64,000 bases of DNA from Paracoccus alkenifer (GCF_900108405.1 NZ_FNXG01000007.1:1-64000), one strand, 5' to 3'; shown: positions 53,593 to 62,545, numbered from the stretch's first letter. Notes: generated from the letters alone by a model not told the origin. Numbers and translations are program-made.

Positions 53593-55026
53593 ATGACGGC
53601 GCCGGGCATTCTTTGGCTGACCCGCGATTTCAGGCTGCGCGATAACCCCGCGCTTCTGGCGGCGATTGCCGACGGGCCGCTGCTGACGGTGTTTTTCATC
53701 GACCGGCTGACCATGGCGCAGGGCGCGGCCAGCCGCTGGCGGCTTGAGCGCGCACTCCGCATCTTTGATGCGGCACTTCGGGTCCGCACCGGCGGAAAGG
53801 GCATCGTCGTGCTGCGCGGCGAGGCGCATGAAATCCTGCCGGCGCTGATGAAGCGGCTGAGCGTGCGTCAGCTGCACCAGTCGGACTGGCCCACGGTGGA
53901 AATGCAGGCGCTGCAAGACCGTATGCGCGCGGCGCTGCGGCCCCTGGGCGCCGGGCTGATCCTGCATCCGGGGCATCTTCTCGTCCATCCCGGCGCGGTC
54001 CGCAGCGGAAATGGCGGGGCTTACCGCGTCTATTCCCCCTTTGCGCGGGCGGTACGGCAGCGCGGCCCCGACCGGCCCGCCGCCGATGCCCCGCCGGGCA
54101 TTGAACCCTGCACGGAACCGCTCGGCGGGCTTGACCTGAGCACCCTCGATCTGGCGCCGGACCTGCACCGCGGCCGCGCCGCGCTGGAGCGATTTGCCGC
54201 GCCTGCGGGCGAAGAGGCCGCGCTTGCCGGGCTGGATGATTTTCTCGACCGCGCCTGCGCTTATCCCCGCGAGCGGGATCGCCCCGATCTCGACGCGACC
54301 TCGCGCCTGTCCGATCATCTGGCGGTAGGCGAGATCAGCCCTCGAACGATCTGGGCAAGGGCCATGCTCAGGGCGGAGATATCGCCAGAACATGCTGCCG
54401 GCATCGACAAATTTCTGTCCGAGGTGCTTTGGCGCGAATTTTCCTGGCACCTGCTGATCGGCTTCCCGGAAATGCCGGTCGCCTGCTGGCGTTCCGAATG
54501 GGAGGGCTTTCCTTGGCAAAAGGACGGCGCAAGCCTGATCCGCTGGCAGCGGGCTGAAACCGGAGTGGCGCTGGTCGATGCCGGGCTGCGCGAGATGTGG
54601 TTGACCGGACAGATGCACAACCGCGTGCGCATGGTGGTCGCAAGCTGGCTGACCAAGCATCTGCTCATCGACTGGCGGGCGGGACTGGCACATTTCGCCG
54701 ATTGCCTGACCGACTGGGATCCGGCGTCCAATGCGATGAACTGGCAATGGGTGGCGGGCTGCGGCCCCGATGCCGCGCCATATTTCCGCATCTTCAACCC
54801 CGAAAGGCAGGCGGAGCAATATGACCCTCGTGGCGACTATCGTCGGCGCTGGCTTGCCGGGTTCGACCGTGCCGCCGGCCCCGAGGCTGCGGCATGGATC
54901 GAAAGCACCCCGCGCGACTGGCATACCGGACCATGGCGCGCGGGCCCCTCTGCCATGCTGGCGGAGGGGCGTAAGGCCGCGTTGGCGGCACTGGCACATT
55001 TCCGCGCCAACACATCGGAGACCTGA
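53593..55026 (+). CDS. phr: Deoxyribodipyrimidine photolyase
   Basis: A 477-aa blue-light DNA repair enzyme. The N-terminal antenna domain starts ILWLTRDFRLRDNPALLAAI. FAD-binding C-terminal motifs are TSRLSDHLAVGEISPRTIWA, FLSEVLWREFSWHLL, DAGLREMWLTGQMHNRVRM and DWDPASNAMNWQWVAGCGPDAAPYFRIFNP. The ATG follows the cfa stop immediately. Photolyase in an RpoE-ChrR operon fits the response to light-generated singlet oxygen. Confidence 0.95.
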   Translation: MTAPGILWLTRDFRLRDNPALLAAIADGPLLTVFFIDRLTMAQGAASRWRLERALRIFDAALRVRTGGKGIVVLRGEAHEILPALMKRLSVRQLHQSDWPTVEMQALQDRMRAALRPLGAGLILHPGHLLVHPGAVRSGNGGAYRVYSPFARAVRQRGPDRPAADAPPGIEPCTEPLGGLDLSTLDLAPDLHRGRAALERFAAPAGEEAALAGLDDFLDRACAYPRERDRPDLDATSRLSDHLAVGEISPRTIWARAMLRAEISPEHAAGIDKFLSEVLWREFSWHLLIGFPEMPVACWRSEWEGFPWQKDGASLIRWQRAETGVALVDAGLREMWLTGQMHNRVRMVVASWLTKHLLIDWRAGLAHFADCLTDWDPASNAMNWQWVAGCGPDAAPYFRIFNPERQAEQYDPRGDYRRRWLAGFDRAAGPEAAAWIESTPRDWHTGPWRAGPSAMLAEGRKAALAALAHFRANTSET

Positions 55027-55027
55027 C

Positions 55028-55738
55028 ATGACTGATCGCGTCGCAAGGATTGCCGTCCTTCTGCTGGCTGTGGCCTTTGCCGTTTCGCCCTTCCTGTCGA
55101 ACGGCTTCGGTGGTTTCTACCGCGAAAGCTTCCCCGTGCAGGCAGACCGCTGGCCCGCCCAGCCGGTCGGATGGGCATTTTCCATCTGGGGATTGATCTA
55201 TCTGGGACTGATCCTCGCCGCCGCATGGGCTCTATGGCGCCCGGCAACCATGCCGCAATGGCCCCGCGCCGCCAGTCCCCTTGGCATCAGCCTGTTCATC
55301 GGCGTCTTCTGGATCGAGGCCGCCATGCGGTCCCCACCGATCGCCACGGTGATGATCCTTGTAATGGCGGCTGCGGCCATCATTGCGATGTTGCGTGCCG
55401 GTGACAGCTGGCGCGAATGGGCGCCGGTCGGTCTCTATGCCGGCTGGCTAACGGCCGCAACGGGCGTGGCCGTTTCGGTGGTGGCGACCGGATACGGCAT
55501 CCTGTCGCCGCGTACAGCCGCCATCGCACTGATCATTTGCGTCCTGATTGCGGCTGTTGCGGTCGCATCCGCCCGCCCGCGCCTCTGGACCTATCGCGCC
55601 GGGGTGATCTGGGCGCTGTTCGGCGTGATCGTTGCGAACGTGGGCGCGGGCGACTGGCTCATCGCCACGATTTGCGGCGCGGGGATCCTGATGCTTGCGC
55701 TGTTCGATCGCTTCATCCCCGGATCCAGCCTTCGCTGA
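55028..55738 (+). CDS. TspO/MBR-like tryptophan-rich membrane protein
   Basis: A 236-aa polytopic protein with six or more spans and many Trp residues (WPAQPVGWAFSIWGLIYLGLILAAAWALW). It resembles the tryptophan-rich sensory/TspO-type family, but is longer than classic TspO (~160 aa), so the exact subfamily is unsure. It starts one base after the photolyase stop and ends the operon before a shared hairpin terminator. Confidence 0.75.
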   Translation: MTDRVARIAVLLLAVAFAVSPFLSNGFGGFYRESFPVQADRWPAQPVGWAFSIWGLIYLGLILAAAWALWRPATMPQWPRAASPLGISLFIGVFWIEAAMRSPPIATVMILVMAAAAIIAMLRAGDSWREWAPVGLYAGWLTAATGVAVSVVATGYGILSPRTAAIALIICVLIAAVAVASARPRLWTYRAGVIWALFGVIVANVGAGDWLIATICGAGILMLALFDRFIPGSSLR

Positions 55739-55754
55739 TCCGTATAAATCAAAA

Positions 55755-55775
55755 CCCCGGCCGCAATGGCCGGGG
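55755..55775 (-). terminator. Hairpin terminator between the TspO-like and fasciclin genes
   Basis: CCCCGGCC-GCAAT-GGCCGGGG, with AAAA before it on the plus strand, i.e. a T run after the stem for leftward transcripts. It terminates the fasciclin gene and may also stop the rightward operon. Confidence 0.8.
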
Positions 55776-55812
55776 TCATCTGGTTCATGCACGACCAACA
55801 GTGCCATTTGCC

Positions 55813-56298
55813 TCAGTTGGCGGGCGGCATGATGACCGTGTCGATGACATGGACCACCCCGTTCGAGGCCGCGATATCCGCCGCGGTGATATTCGCGTCA
55901 TTGACCTTGGCACCGCCATCGAGCGTGAAAGTCACGTCGCCGCCCTGGACGGTAGCTGCCGTCATCCCCTCGGTCAGGTCCGAGGACATCACGGCACCGG
56001 GAACCACATGATACGTCAGGATCGACACGAGCTGATCCCTGTTTTCGGGCATCAACAGCGTATCGACCGTGCCCTCGGGAAGAGCCGCAAAGGCAGCATC
56101 GGTGGGCGCGAAGACGGTGAACGGGCCTTCACCTTTCAGCGTGTCCACCAGCCCGGCCGCCTGCACCGCCGCAACCAGCGTCGTGAAATCGCCCGCTGCA
56201 ACGGCCGTATCGACAATGTCCGACGTGGCATCTTGCGCCATGGCGGCACCCGCCAGCATGGCCGTCGTCGCAGTCGCCATCAGAAATTTGCGCAGCAT
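55813..56298 (-). CDS. Secreted fasciclin-domain protein
   Basis: 161 aa from the ATG at 56298 (AAAGGAG site). The signal peptide [21 protein letters not shown] is followed by one FAS1 domain: [60 protein letters not shown] and [14 protein letters not shown]. It is an exported adhesion-type protein that is often strongly induced by sigma-E/singlet oxygen in alphaproteobacteria. A sigma-E-like site precedes it. Confidence 0.93.
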   Translation of the reverse strand: MLRKFLMATATTAMLAGAAMAQDATSDIVDTAVAAGDFTTLVAAVQAAGLVDTLKGEGPFTVFAPTDAAFAALPEGTVDTLLMPENRDQLVSILTYHVVPGAVMSSDLTEGMTAATVQGGDVTFTLDGGAKVNDANITAADIAASNGVVHVIDTVIMPPAN

Positions 56299-56362
56299 TC
56301 CGGTTCTCCTTTGTGTCAAGCAGTGCTTTTCGCAAAGGGCCTCGTTTCGAGCCCTCGATGTT

Positions 56363-56391
56363 CTTTACGCAGGTCGCCCCCAGCCAGATCA
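56363..56391 (-). promoter_or_regulatory. Candidate sigma-E promoter of the fasciclin gene
   Basis: On the minus strand TGATCT, 18 bases, TAAAG, ~65 bp before the fasciclin start. Confidence 0.65.
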
Positions 56392-56411
56392 AACTTGTCG
56401 TCAGGAAAATT

Positions 56412-56439
56412 CGATCTGCGCGCGCGGATGGCGCGTAAT
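56412..56439 (+). promoter_or_regulatory. Weak sigma-E-like site upstream of the SDR gene
   Basis: CGATCT, 18 bases, TAATC: same spacing, one mismatch in each element. If active, transcription would begin after the in-frame ATG at 56428, which favours a later start for the SDR. Confidence 0.4.
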
Positions 56440-56469
56440 CCGAACAACCATCACGCAAGGGGGAACGGG

Positions 56470-57195
56470 ATTACCAAGGTTTTGATCTATGGTGGCTCGG
56501 GCGCGACGGGCGCTGCGTTGGCGCGGCTGCTTGTCGCCGCAGGTCACAATGTGCATCTGACCGGCCGAAGCGAGAGCCGCCTTGCTGCCGTCGCCGCCGA
56601 AATTGGCGCGAGCTATACCGTCGCCGATGTTATGGACGAGACAAGCTTCGCACGCGTCAGCGCCGAGATTGATCACCCGCTGTCGGGGCTGGTCTATGCG
56701 GTGGGCAGCATCACCCTGCGGCAGCTCGCGCACTTGTCGGCGCGGGCAATGGCTGATGACTTCCATCTCAACGCCCTAGGAGCGGCGCTGGCGGTACAGG
56801 CGGCCTTGCCTGCCCTGAAGGCGGCAGAGGGCGGGGCGTCGGTTGTGCTGTTTTCGTCGGTCGCGGTCGGGCAGGGTTTTGCCAATCACGCGTCCATCTC
56901 GATGGCTAAAGGCGCGGTCGAGGGCCTGACGCGCGCCTTGGCAGCCGAGTTGGCGCCGCACATCAGGGTGAACGCGATTGCGCCCTCTCTGACCGAAACT
57001 CCGCTGGCCGAACCCCTGACCGCCGATGCACGGATGGCAGCTGGTATTGCGCAACTGCATGCGCTGCAACGGCTTGGCCGTCCTGACGATCTTGCTGAAA
57101 TCGCCGCATTTCTCATCTCAGCCCGGTCTGGCTGGATTTCAGGACAGGTCTTGGGGGTTGATGGCGGGCGCTCCCGGCTGAGGAGCCGAGGGTAA
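56470..57195 (+). CDS. Short-chain dehydrogenase/reductase
   Basis: 241 aa if started at the ATT at 56470 (AAGGGGG 8 bases upstream, ITKVLIYGG giving a normal SDR N-terminus). The only in-frame ATG, at 56428, adds 14 unconserved residues and lies within the candidate promoter. Cofactor motif YGGSGATGAALARLL, ALYAVGS-type segment (VYAVGSITL), catalytic Ser in LFSSVAVGQG, and active-site Lys in the ISMAKGAVEGL helix; the usual Tyr is replaced (position reads SISMAK). C-terminal GWISGQVLGVDGG is typical. The catalytic Tyr change suggests altered activity. Confidence 0.8.
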   Translation: MTKVLIYGGSGATGAALARLLVAAGHNVHLTGRSESRLAAVAAEIGASYTVADVMDETSFARVSAEIDHPLSGLVYAVGSITLRQLAHLSARAMADDFHLNALGAALAVQAALPALKAAEGGASVVLFSSVAVGQGFANHASISMAKGAVEGLTRALAAELAPHIRVNAIAPSLTETPLAEPLTADARMAAGIAQLHALQRLGRPDDLAEIAAFLISARSGWISGQVLGVDGGRSRLRSRG

Positions 57196-57854
57196 ATCAA
57201 CATTGAATGACCTAGCGCTGCATGGCGTGGGTGACGTCTACTACCTTTTCACGGCTAAAGCAGATCCTGATCTTCGAACTGCGATCAGTAATCCGTCTCA
57301 AGGTAGACCCCGGCGCAGTCGTAGGTGACGGCAGCAGCCGTCGTGCCGGTGTTGAGGTAGGGGCGGACGACAGGAACTGCGTCGCGGCGGGCAGATCGGC
57401 GATGATCTCCTGTTGAAAGACTGTGCCCGGCACTACATCCACCACCCTGTACCCAGACGGAACTGCCATTTGGTGGAGTGGTAACGAATAGGATCATCAC
57501 GCCGCCCGTTGTCATTGCGATCCTCCTTTCGCCGCTCAACCGACCTTGCTGCCCCAGAAGGACGTATGGTCGGCCGCGAAATATCCATCCGCCGCGCGAA
57601 AGTTGCCCTGCAGCTCGACGGTGTCGCCTTGTGCAAGCGGTGCCATGGTCTGCAGCCAGAGCGCCGTCGCCTCGGAGACACGCGCGCCGGAAACTCCCCC
57701 CGCGAGCCGCGGATTTCCGTTATGCCGTTCAGCACCAGCCAGCCGCGCATCCGCGCATTGGTGCTGGAGTTGATCTTGTAGAGCAGCGTCGCGCCGAAGT
57801 GCCGCGCGCCGGCGACCGGCGCGGCGAAGTGGCTGTTGCCGACGCAAAGCCGCA
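57196..57854 (-). pseudogene. Decayed backbone genes between SDR and DUF2285
   Basis: On the minus strand there are coding-like segments that change frame. One begins at an ATG (57514) after an AGGAG site and reads MTTGGVMILFVTTPPNG; a neighbouring frame reads YRVVDVVPGTVFQQEIIADLP before the first frame resumes with YLNTGTTAAAVTYDCAG. Another, at ~57536-57855, reads VRLCVGNSHFAAPVAGARHFGATL in one frame and ATALWLQTMAPLAQGDTVELQG in the next. They look like two small genes with shifts. I cannot name them. Confidence 0.4.
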
Positions 57855-58626
57855 CTATCGTGGGCGGCGATGACGCAGGAGTTTCCGATAACCGCCGGCG
57901 ACCATTGCACGGGCATCGCGCAGGAGTGCCTTGATGGCATGACGGGCCGAGGATGCTTGCCATTCGTCCCGGTCAAGCCGGCCGGTGTTCAGAAGAACCC
58001 GCGCGATCTCCTGCTGCGTGGCGCCAGCCCGATGGCCATCGAAGGCCCGCAGCATCCGTCGGAGGCGCGCGCGTTGCTGGCGTGTCATGCGTGTATCCGG
58101 CGGGATCGCGCGACCATGCAGGGCGGAAAGGAAGCGTTGAATGGCCTCGATCCGGTCGAAACCGGCGAGGCTGAGAGGGACGACGGCGACCGCGATCGCG
58201 TCCCCCTTAATGGCGCCGTCGAAGATCTGGAGCTTCTGCCCATTGCCAAGCGGGACGTGGAACTCTGCGCCAGCGTTCTCGACCGAGAAGTCGAGGCGCC
58301 AGTTCAGCGGAGCGCCGTCAGTGCTGTCGCCAAGTTCCAAAGGGACTTCGGTCAGCACCACCACACTTGTGTCCTCCGCTGGGAGCCAGAAGACCGGCGC
58401 ATCGGGCGGCGGGACCAGCGGATCGACCGGGAAATCGCAACCCCCAGCGCTGCCGGATCCGTTCGGTCAGCGGTTGGGGGTCTCCTTGGTCGGCAATCGA
58501 GGCTTCAAAATCTGCGTCATAATCGTCATTGCGGCGCAGCCATTCCCAGGCCAGATCGGATGCCGTCAGTTCATCCAGATGGTCGTATTGCGCCGAAGAA
58601 CGCCAGGTCGATGCGTCAGGGGTCAT
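57855..58626 (-). pseudogene. DUF6499-DUF2285 regulator, frameshifted
   Basis: The first part starts at the ATG at 58626 after GGAGGC: MTPDASTWRSSAQYDHLDEL, AWEWLRRNDDYDADFEA, IRQRWGLRFP (N-terminal transcriptional-regulator-like domain). Immediately after GLRFP the expected continuation, VDPLVPPPDAPVFWLPAEDTS, is in another frame that runs to 57855 and contains the DUF2285 part (RMTRQQRARLRRMLRAFDGH, EIARVLLNTGRLDRDEWQ). One extra base at about 58419-58422 (CCCGG) accounts for it. In relatives the two parts form one protein. Either the gene is broken or the sequence has an error. Confidence 0.75.
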
Positions 58627-58738
58627 CGCGGCCTCCCGAATCCACTCAAACGAATAGGGAAGGCTCAAGATTCCCGCATGAGTTGCGTTTCGGAAGTCAG
58701 GCGCTGGTCAACAGGTGATGCGCGGCACGCATCACGGG

Positions 58739-59017
58739 TCAGGTCTTGCGCTGACTTTCGCGGACCAGTTCGCGGTAGCCGTGTTCGGTCATCCAATGCG
58801 CGCGAGCGAGATGAGTATCATGGATGGAGCGGCAGCGGTCGGGATCGCACTCTGGATCGAGGCCAAAGAGAACCTGCACAGCTTCGCGCCAATCGGCGCC
58901 ATCACGCTCGGCATCGAGAAGGCGCATGTAGAGCTTCATGTGCTCGCGATCATAAGACGTCAGCGTCTGGCTGGACGGTGGTGTGTCGAGATATGTCTGT
59001 GTCGCGCGGCCCATCAT
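58739..59017 (-). CDS. DUF2285-type DNA-binding-domain protein
   Basis: 92 aa from one of two adjacent ATGs at 59017. TYLDTPPSSQTLTSYDREHMKLYMRLLDAERDGADWREAVQVLFGLDP and ARAHWMTEHGYREL are conserved in small plasmid/ICE proteins related to DUF2285. It lies between the frameshifted DUF2285 gene and an XRE regulator, as is usual in this backbone. Function unknown. Confidence 0.8.
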   Translation of the reverse strand: MMGRATQTYLDTPPSSQTLTSYDREHMKLYMRLLDAERDGADWREAVQVLFGLDPECDPDRCRSIHDTHLARAHWMTEHGYRELVRESQRKT

Positions 59018-59110
59018 TCGCTCACGTTCGGGTAACGTATTTGTTAACCATCTTCGGCGGAAGATAGCCATTCCTTTTGACGAGAACCTGACATCACGCT
59101 GGCCGCTATT

Positions 59111-59362
59111 TCACCGTTTGTCGGTGTTGGCCCCATTGTGTTGCAGCAACACGCCCTCGCCCTTGTCCGTCGACAGGAATACGATCCCGGCCGCTTCGAG
59201 AGCGCGGCGCACCTGGTCACGGGTGGACTCGAACACCTCGAGCCCGCTTTGGGATTCGAGGCGTTTGAGTGCGGTCAATGCGACTTGGGCCTTGTCGGCG
59301 AGCGTCTCCTGTGTCCATCCCAGTAACGCGCGCGCAGCCCGTGATTGGCGAGCGGTGATCAT
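59111..59362 (-). CDS. XRE-family HTH regulator
   Basis: An 83-aa protein: QSRAARALLGWTQETLADKAQVALTALKRLE is an HTH_3 motif, followed by RRALEAAGIVFL, a common ending in small phage/ICE Cro-like regulators. It probably controls the nearby backbone genes. A start at 59362 is likely (ATG after GGAGGTGATC). Confidence 0.88.
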   Translation of the reverse strand: MITARQSRAARALLGWTQETLADKAQVALTALKRLESQSGLEVFESTRDQVRRALEAAGIVFLSTDKGEGVLLQHNGANTDKR

Positions 59363-59558
59363 ACATGATCACCTCCCACCGGGATATGCACGCACTCCAG
59401 AACTACGGCTATAATAGTCGTTCTCGCTGTGAGCACCAGCCGAAATTCAGGTGCAATTATCAAGGATAGAGAGACGACGCTCCCGTCCATGCCCGTCTGA
59501 TTCGGTCGCTGGACCTTGCCAGAAGCGGCGGGCGCGATCCGGTGAAGCAGGAGGGAAA

Positions 59559-59580
59559 CCCGGCGGCTTGCGCCGCCGGG
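59559..59580 (-). terminator. Hairpin terminator downstream of ssb
   Basis: CCCGGCGGC-4 nt-GCCGCCGGG, perfect 9-bp stem, followed on the minus strand by TTTCCC. It lies 14 bases after the ssb stop. Confidence 0.75.
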
Positions 59581-59594
59581 CCTCGGGTTCCCGA

Positions 59595-59996
59595 TCAGAA
59601 CGGAATGTCATCGTCGTCGATGAACTTGCCGTCGTCGTTCTGGGTCTGCTTCGCCCGGCTCAGGAAATCGACCGTCTCGGCGATGATCTCGCAGCCGTAG
59701 CGATCGACCCCGGCGGCATCGGTCCATTTCGTGTAGTGGATGCGGCCGCGAACCAGAACCTTCATGCCCTTGTCGCAATGCTGCTGGACCGTCTTGCCGA
59801 GGCCGTTGAAGCAGGTGATGCGGTGCCATTCGGTGTCCTGGACCCGATAGCCGTTCTCGTCGCGCAGGACGCGGCCTTCCGAATAGCGGGGGCGCGAGGT
59901 GGCCAGGGTGAAGTGGGTGATGCCGGTGCCGCCCTGGGTGGTGCGGGTTTCGGGGGCCTGGCCGATGTTGCCGGCGAGGATGACGATGTTCTGCAT
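59595..59996 (-). CDS. ssb: Single-stranded DNA-binding protein
   Basis: A 133-aa OB-fold protein: MQNIVILAGNIGQAPETR start, TLATSRPRY, TEWHRITCFNGLGKTVQQHCDKGMKVLVRGRIHYTKWTD core, and the acidic tip DDDIPF that recruits replication proteins. It covers single-stranded DNA of the element after transfer. A hairpin terminator follows. Confidence 0.95.
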   Translation of the reverse strand: MQNIVILAGNIGQAPETRTTQGGTGITHFTLATSRPRYSEGRVLRDENGYRVQDTEWHRITCFNGLGKTVQQHCDKGMKVLVRGRIHYTKWTDAAGVDRYGCEIIAETVDFLSRAKQTQNDDGKFIDDDDIPF

Positions 59997-60701
59997 TGTA
60001 GGTCTCCGTTGCTCCTCGGAGGGACCGTCCCTCCGACGAGACCCGGCCAAGGCCGTCGGAAGACTCCTGCAACTGCCGCCCTTGCTGCAGCTTGCCCCCA
60101 AGGCCCCAGGTGGGGCGGGCAGCCGCGCTTGCGCGGCAACACGGCTGGGAGCCGCGGGGGTTGCTGGTGGAAGCCGAACGGACTTAGGGGATCAGTCAGG
60201 CGGAGGGATGGTGCTTTCGAAAGCAGATCGGGGACGCACAGCAGAACCATCGTCCTTGCTGGCGACAGCGGCCAGGCAGGCCCCCTGCGAACCGAGACCA
60301 CCGGCATGGCACTCGTTCAACCGTCTTTGCCGGTCAACGTCGTGTCCGCCGCCGGAAGGCCCTGTCATCCGCGATGTGATCGAACAGGCTATCGGGTTCT
60401 CATGCCCGCTATGACACCGTCCTGCTTCATCGGCCAAAGGCTCGGTCCCACAGCATCGTGAAGGGGCAAGGAAGGTGTTCTCGGAGGCCCTACGAAGCGA
60501 GGTGGACCGATGCAGCGGGGTATCGACCGCAAAGAACTGCGGGTTCGCACCGATGAACCGTTTCCAGAGCCGGGCGAAGCGGGCCGGGAGCGACGGCGAC
60601 ATGCCCGCGATGAACTCACTTTCCGTCTTGGGTGGAACGACCGAGGCCCTATAGCGCAAGCTGCCGGGTTTACTCGGAGGTGGCGGATCGCGGCGGGAGT
60701 T
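59997..60701. other. Gene-free segment between ssb and a small membrane-protein gene
   Basis: About 700 bases without a supported gene. Small inverted repeats occur (GAGGGAC-CG-TCCCTC near 60017; GCCGCGC-TT-GCGCGGC near 60122). A minus-strand frame of 155 codons at 60192-60659 lacks motifs and a ribosome-binding site and is not annotated. Confidence 0.45.
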
Positions 60702-61118
60702 TCAGCGCGAGAACACCGACTCGCCGAGGGCGTTCAGATTGACGATGGCCGAGATGCCGATGACGAGACCGCCCATGCCGCCGAACAGGTTGAGAACCAG
60801 CCCCGAGTCGATGGCGTTCTTGGTGATGCCATAGAGAAGGGCATAGCCGGCGATGACGGCGGGCACGGAGAAGAGAGCGAGCGCAATGAGCCGCAGGGCC
60901 GGGTTCTTCGCGAAGCCAAGAGTCACGATCACAAGCGCGATCGAGAGCACGGCGGCGCCGATGGCCATGAGGCCGGACATCACGACCCCGGCGCCCGCGC
61001 CCCAGGCATATTGCGCGGCCGTGATGGCTGCCATGACGGGCAAGGCATAGATCGCGAGATTCCAGGCGATCACGCAGGCCGCGATGGTGAGCGAGATGGC
61101 GAGCAGGATCAGCGTCAT
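60702..61118 (-). CDS. Small polytopic membrane protein, unknown function
   Basis: 138 aa from the ATG at 61118 (CTGGAGG site). Four spans: LILLAISLTIAACVIAWNLAIYAL, YAWGAGAGVVMSGLMAIGAAVLSIALVIV, LIALALFSVPAVIAGYAL and LFGGMGGLVIGISAIVNL. I do not recognise a named family. It is a common small backbone protein next to ssb and DUF2493 in alphaproteobacterial elements. Confidence 0.7.
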   Translation of the reverse strand: MTLILLAISLTIAACVIAWNLAIYALPVMAAITAAQYAWGAGAGVVMSGLMAIGAAVLSIALVIVTLGFAKNPALRLIALALFSVPAVIAGYALLYGITKNAIDSGLVLNLFGGMGGLVIGISAIVNLNALGESVFSR

Positions 61119-61275
61119 GGAAACCTCCAGAGAACGGTTGGGGATCACGACAGGCTGCCGGGAGATGCGCTCCGCCTGCGACTATGCTGCTTCGCCGGTT
61201 CTGCAAGGATGTTCCATCAAAGGCGCGGCCTTGCATCTTGTCAAGTATCGGCGGCCGAAAGCCGCCAGGCGGCGC

Positions 61276-62211
61276 TTACGCGCCGCCCTCGAACTTCATG
61301 ACCGGGATGCCGAGCTTGCGGGCCTTGTCGGCGAGATTCTCCTGAATCCCGGTGCCGGGGAAGACGAGGACGCCGACCGGCAGGACGTCCAGCATGGCAT
61401 CGTTTCGCTTGAACGGCGCGGCCTTGGCGTGCTTGGTCCAGTCGGGCCGGAAGGCGATCTGAGGCACCTTGCGGTGATCGGCCCAGCGGGAGGCGATCAG
61501 TTCGGCTCCCTTCGGCGACCCGCCGTGCAGCAACACCATGTCGGGGTGCTTGGCATGGACCTGATCGAGCTTCGCCCAGATCAGCCGGTGATCGTTGAAG
61601 TCGGCGCCGCCGGTCACGGCCACCTTGGGACCGGGGGGCAGCATCACCTCGGTCTCGGCCCGGCGTTTCGCAGCCAGAAAGTCGCGGCTGTCGATCATCG
61701 CGGCCGTCAGGTTGCGATGGTTGACCATCGAGCCAGAACGCGGCCGCCAGGCGCTGCCCGTGTGCTGCTCGAAGGCCTCGGCGGCGAGGTCGCGGAAGAG
61801 TTCCATGCTGGCGCGCCGTTCGATCAGGGTCTGCCCTTCTGCCGTGAGGCGTTCGAGTTCGACCGATTTCACCTCGCTGCCGTCCTGTTCCCGCTGCATC
61901 CGGCGCTGCGCCTGCTCGTTGTCGTCGAGATCGCGTTCGACCCGGCTGGTGGCGCGGTGGAAGAGATTGACGGCGCCCCAGAGCAGTTCTTCGAGATCGG
62001 GTTCGAGACGGGTGTCACTGAGCGTCGCCACAAGGGCGTCGAAGATGTCTGTGACGGCTACAGCGACGGTATTGCCCTCGGGGAGCGGTCGCGGATCAGG
62101 TTCGTCTTGGAACGGGCGCCAGCCGTAGAGCTGGAGTTCGGTGAGGGCGTGATCGGTCTGGGAGGAGGTGTGGACCGGCTCGGCCCCTGCATATTCGGGA
62201 TCAAACGTCAT
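61276..62211 (-). CDS. DUF2493 (SLOG-domain) protein
   Basis: A 311-aa protein starting MTFDPEYAGAEP. The C-terminal ~120 residues form the DUF2493/SLOG nucleotide-binding domain: VAVTGGADFNDHRLIWAKLD, VLLHGGSPKGAELIASRWADHRKV and IAFRPDWTKHAKAAPFKRND. SLOG domains bind nucleotide-derived ligands, and the N-terminal ~190 residues are helical. A short upstream extension from a GTG/ATG at 62244 is possible. Confidence 0.88.
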   Translation of the reverse strand: MTFDPEYAGAEPVHTSSQTDHALTELQLYGWRPFQDEPDPRPLPEGNTVAVAVTDIFDALVATLSDTRLEPDLEELLWGAVNLFHRATSRVERDLDDNEQAQRRMQREQDGSEVKSVELERLTAEGQTLIERRASMELFRDLAAEAFEQHTGSAWRPRSGSMVNHRNLTAAMIDSRDFLAAKRRAETEVMLPPGPKVAVTGGADFNDHRLIWAKLDQVHAKHPDMVLLHGGSPKGAELIASRWADHRKVPQIAFRPDWTKHAKAAPFKRNDAMLDVLPVGVLVFPGTGIQENLADKARKLGIPVMKFEGGA

Positions 62212-62320
62212 CGGTTGCGTCCTTCGTCTGGAGACCGCGCCCATCGCGGCCTTCGCAGGCGTCGAAGCGCACGGGCGGGACGGGCTGGCAGCCCTCGCCC
62301 GCTCTGCGAGGGCCTTGATG

Positions 62321-62393
62321 GCCGGGTGCGGCTAATTTGCCTTTCGCGATGCAAAGGCGGCACAGCCGCCGGCGGAAATTAGTCGCTCCCGGC
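62321..62393. repeat. Nested inverted-repeat structure upstream of the DUF2493 gene
   Basis: Outer arms GCCGGG (62321) and CCCGGC (62388), middle arms CTAATTT (62332) and AAATTAG (62376), inner GCCTTT/AAAGGC (62339-62358). A separate hairpin GGCGGC-ACA-GCCGCC is at 62356-62370. The arms share one centre near 62357. The rest of the 62212-62545 gap has no gene. Confidence 0.6.
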
Positions 62394-62545
62394 CATTGCC
62401 TGCCCGTCCCGCTTGTGCGCCGATCGCCCTCTCGAGACAGGCCGTGGGTGCGGGACTCTCCGACGAGGGCTGCTCCTGGCGATGACCTGAAACCGAGACC
62501 GGCACGGGGCGAAGCTGGGCCGCGCCTCCGGGACCGATCACGCCC

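Noticed and set aside
52384..55029. Very long minus-strand open frame (~880 codons) opposite cfa and phr
   Set aside because: It mirrors two genes with complete catalytic motifs. Its own translation is Arg/Gln/His-rich without domains, as expected for an antisense frame in GC-rich DNA.
60192..60659. Possible 155-aa minus-strand protein between ssb and the membrane-protein gene
   Set aside because: No ribosome-binding site or motif; left as non-coding.
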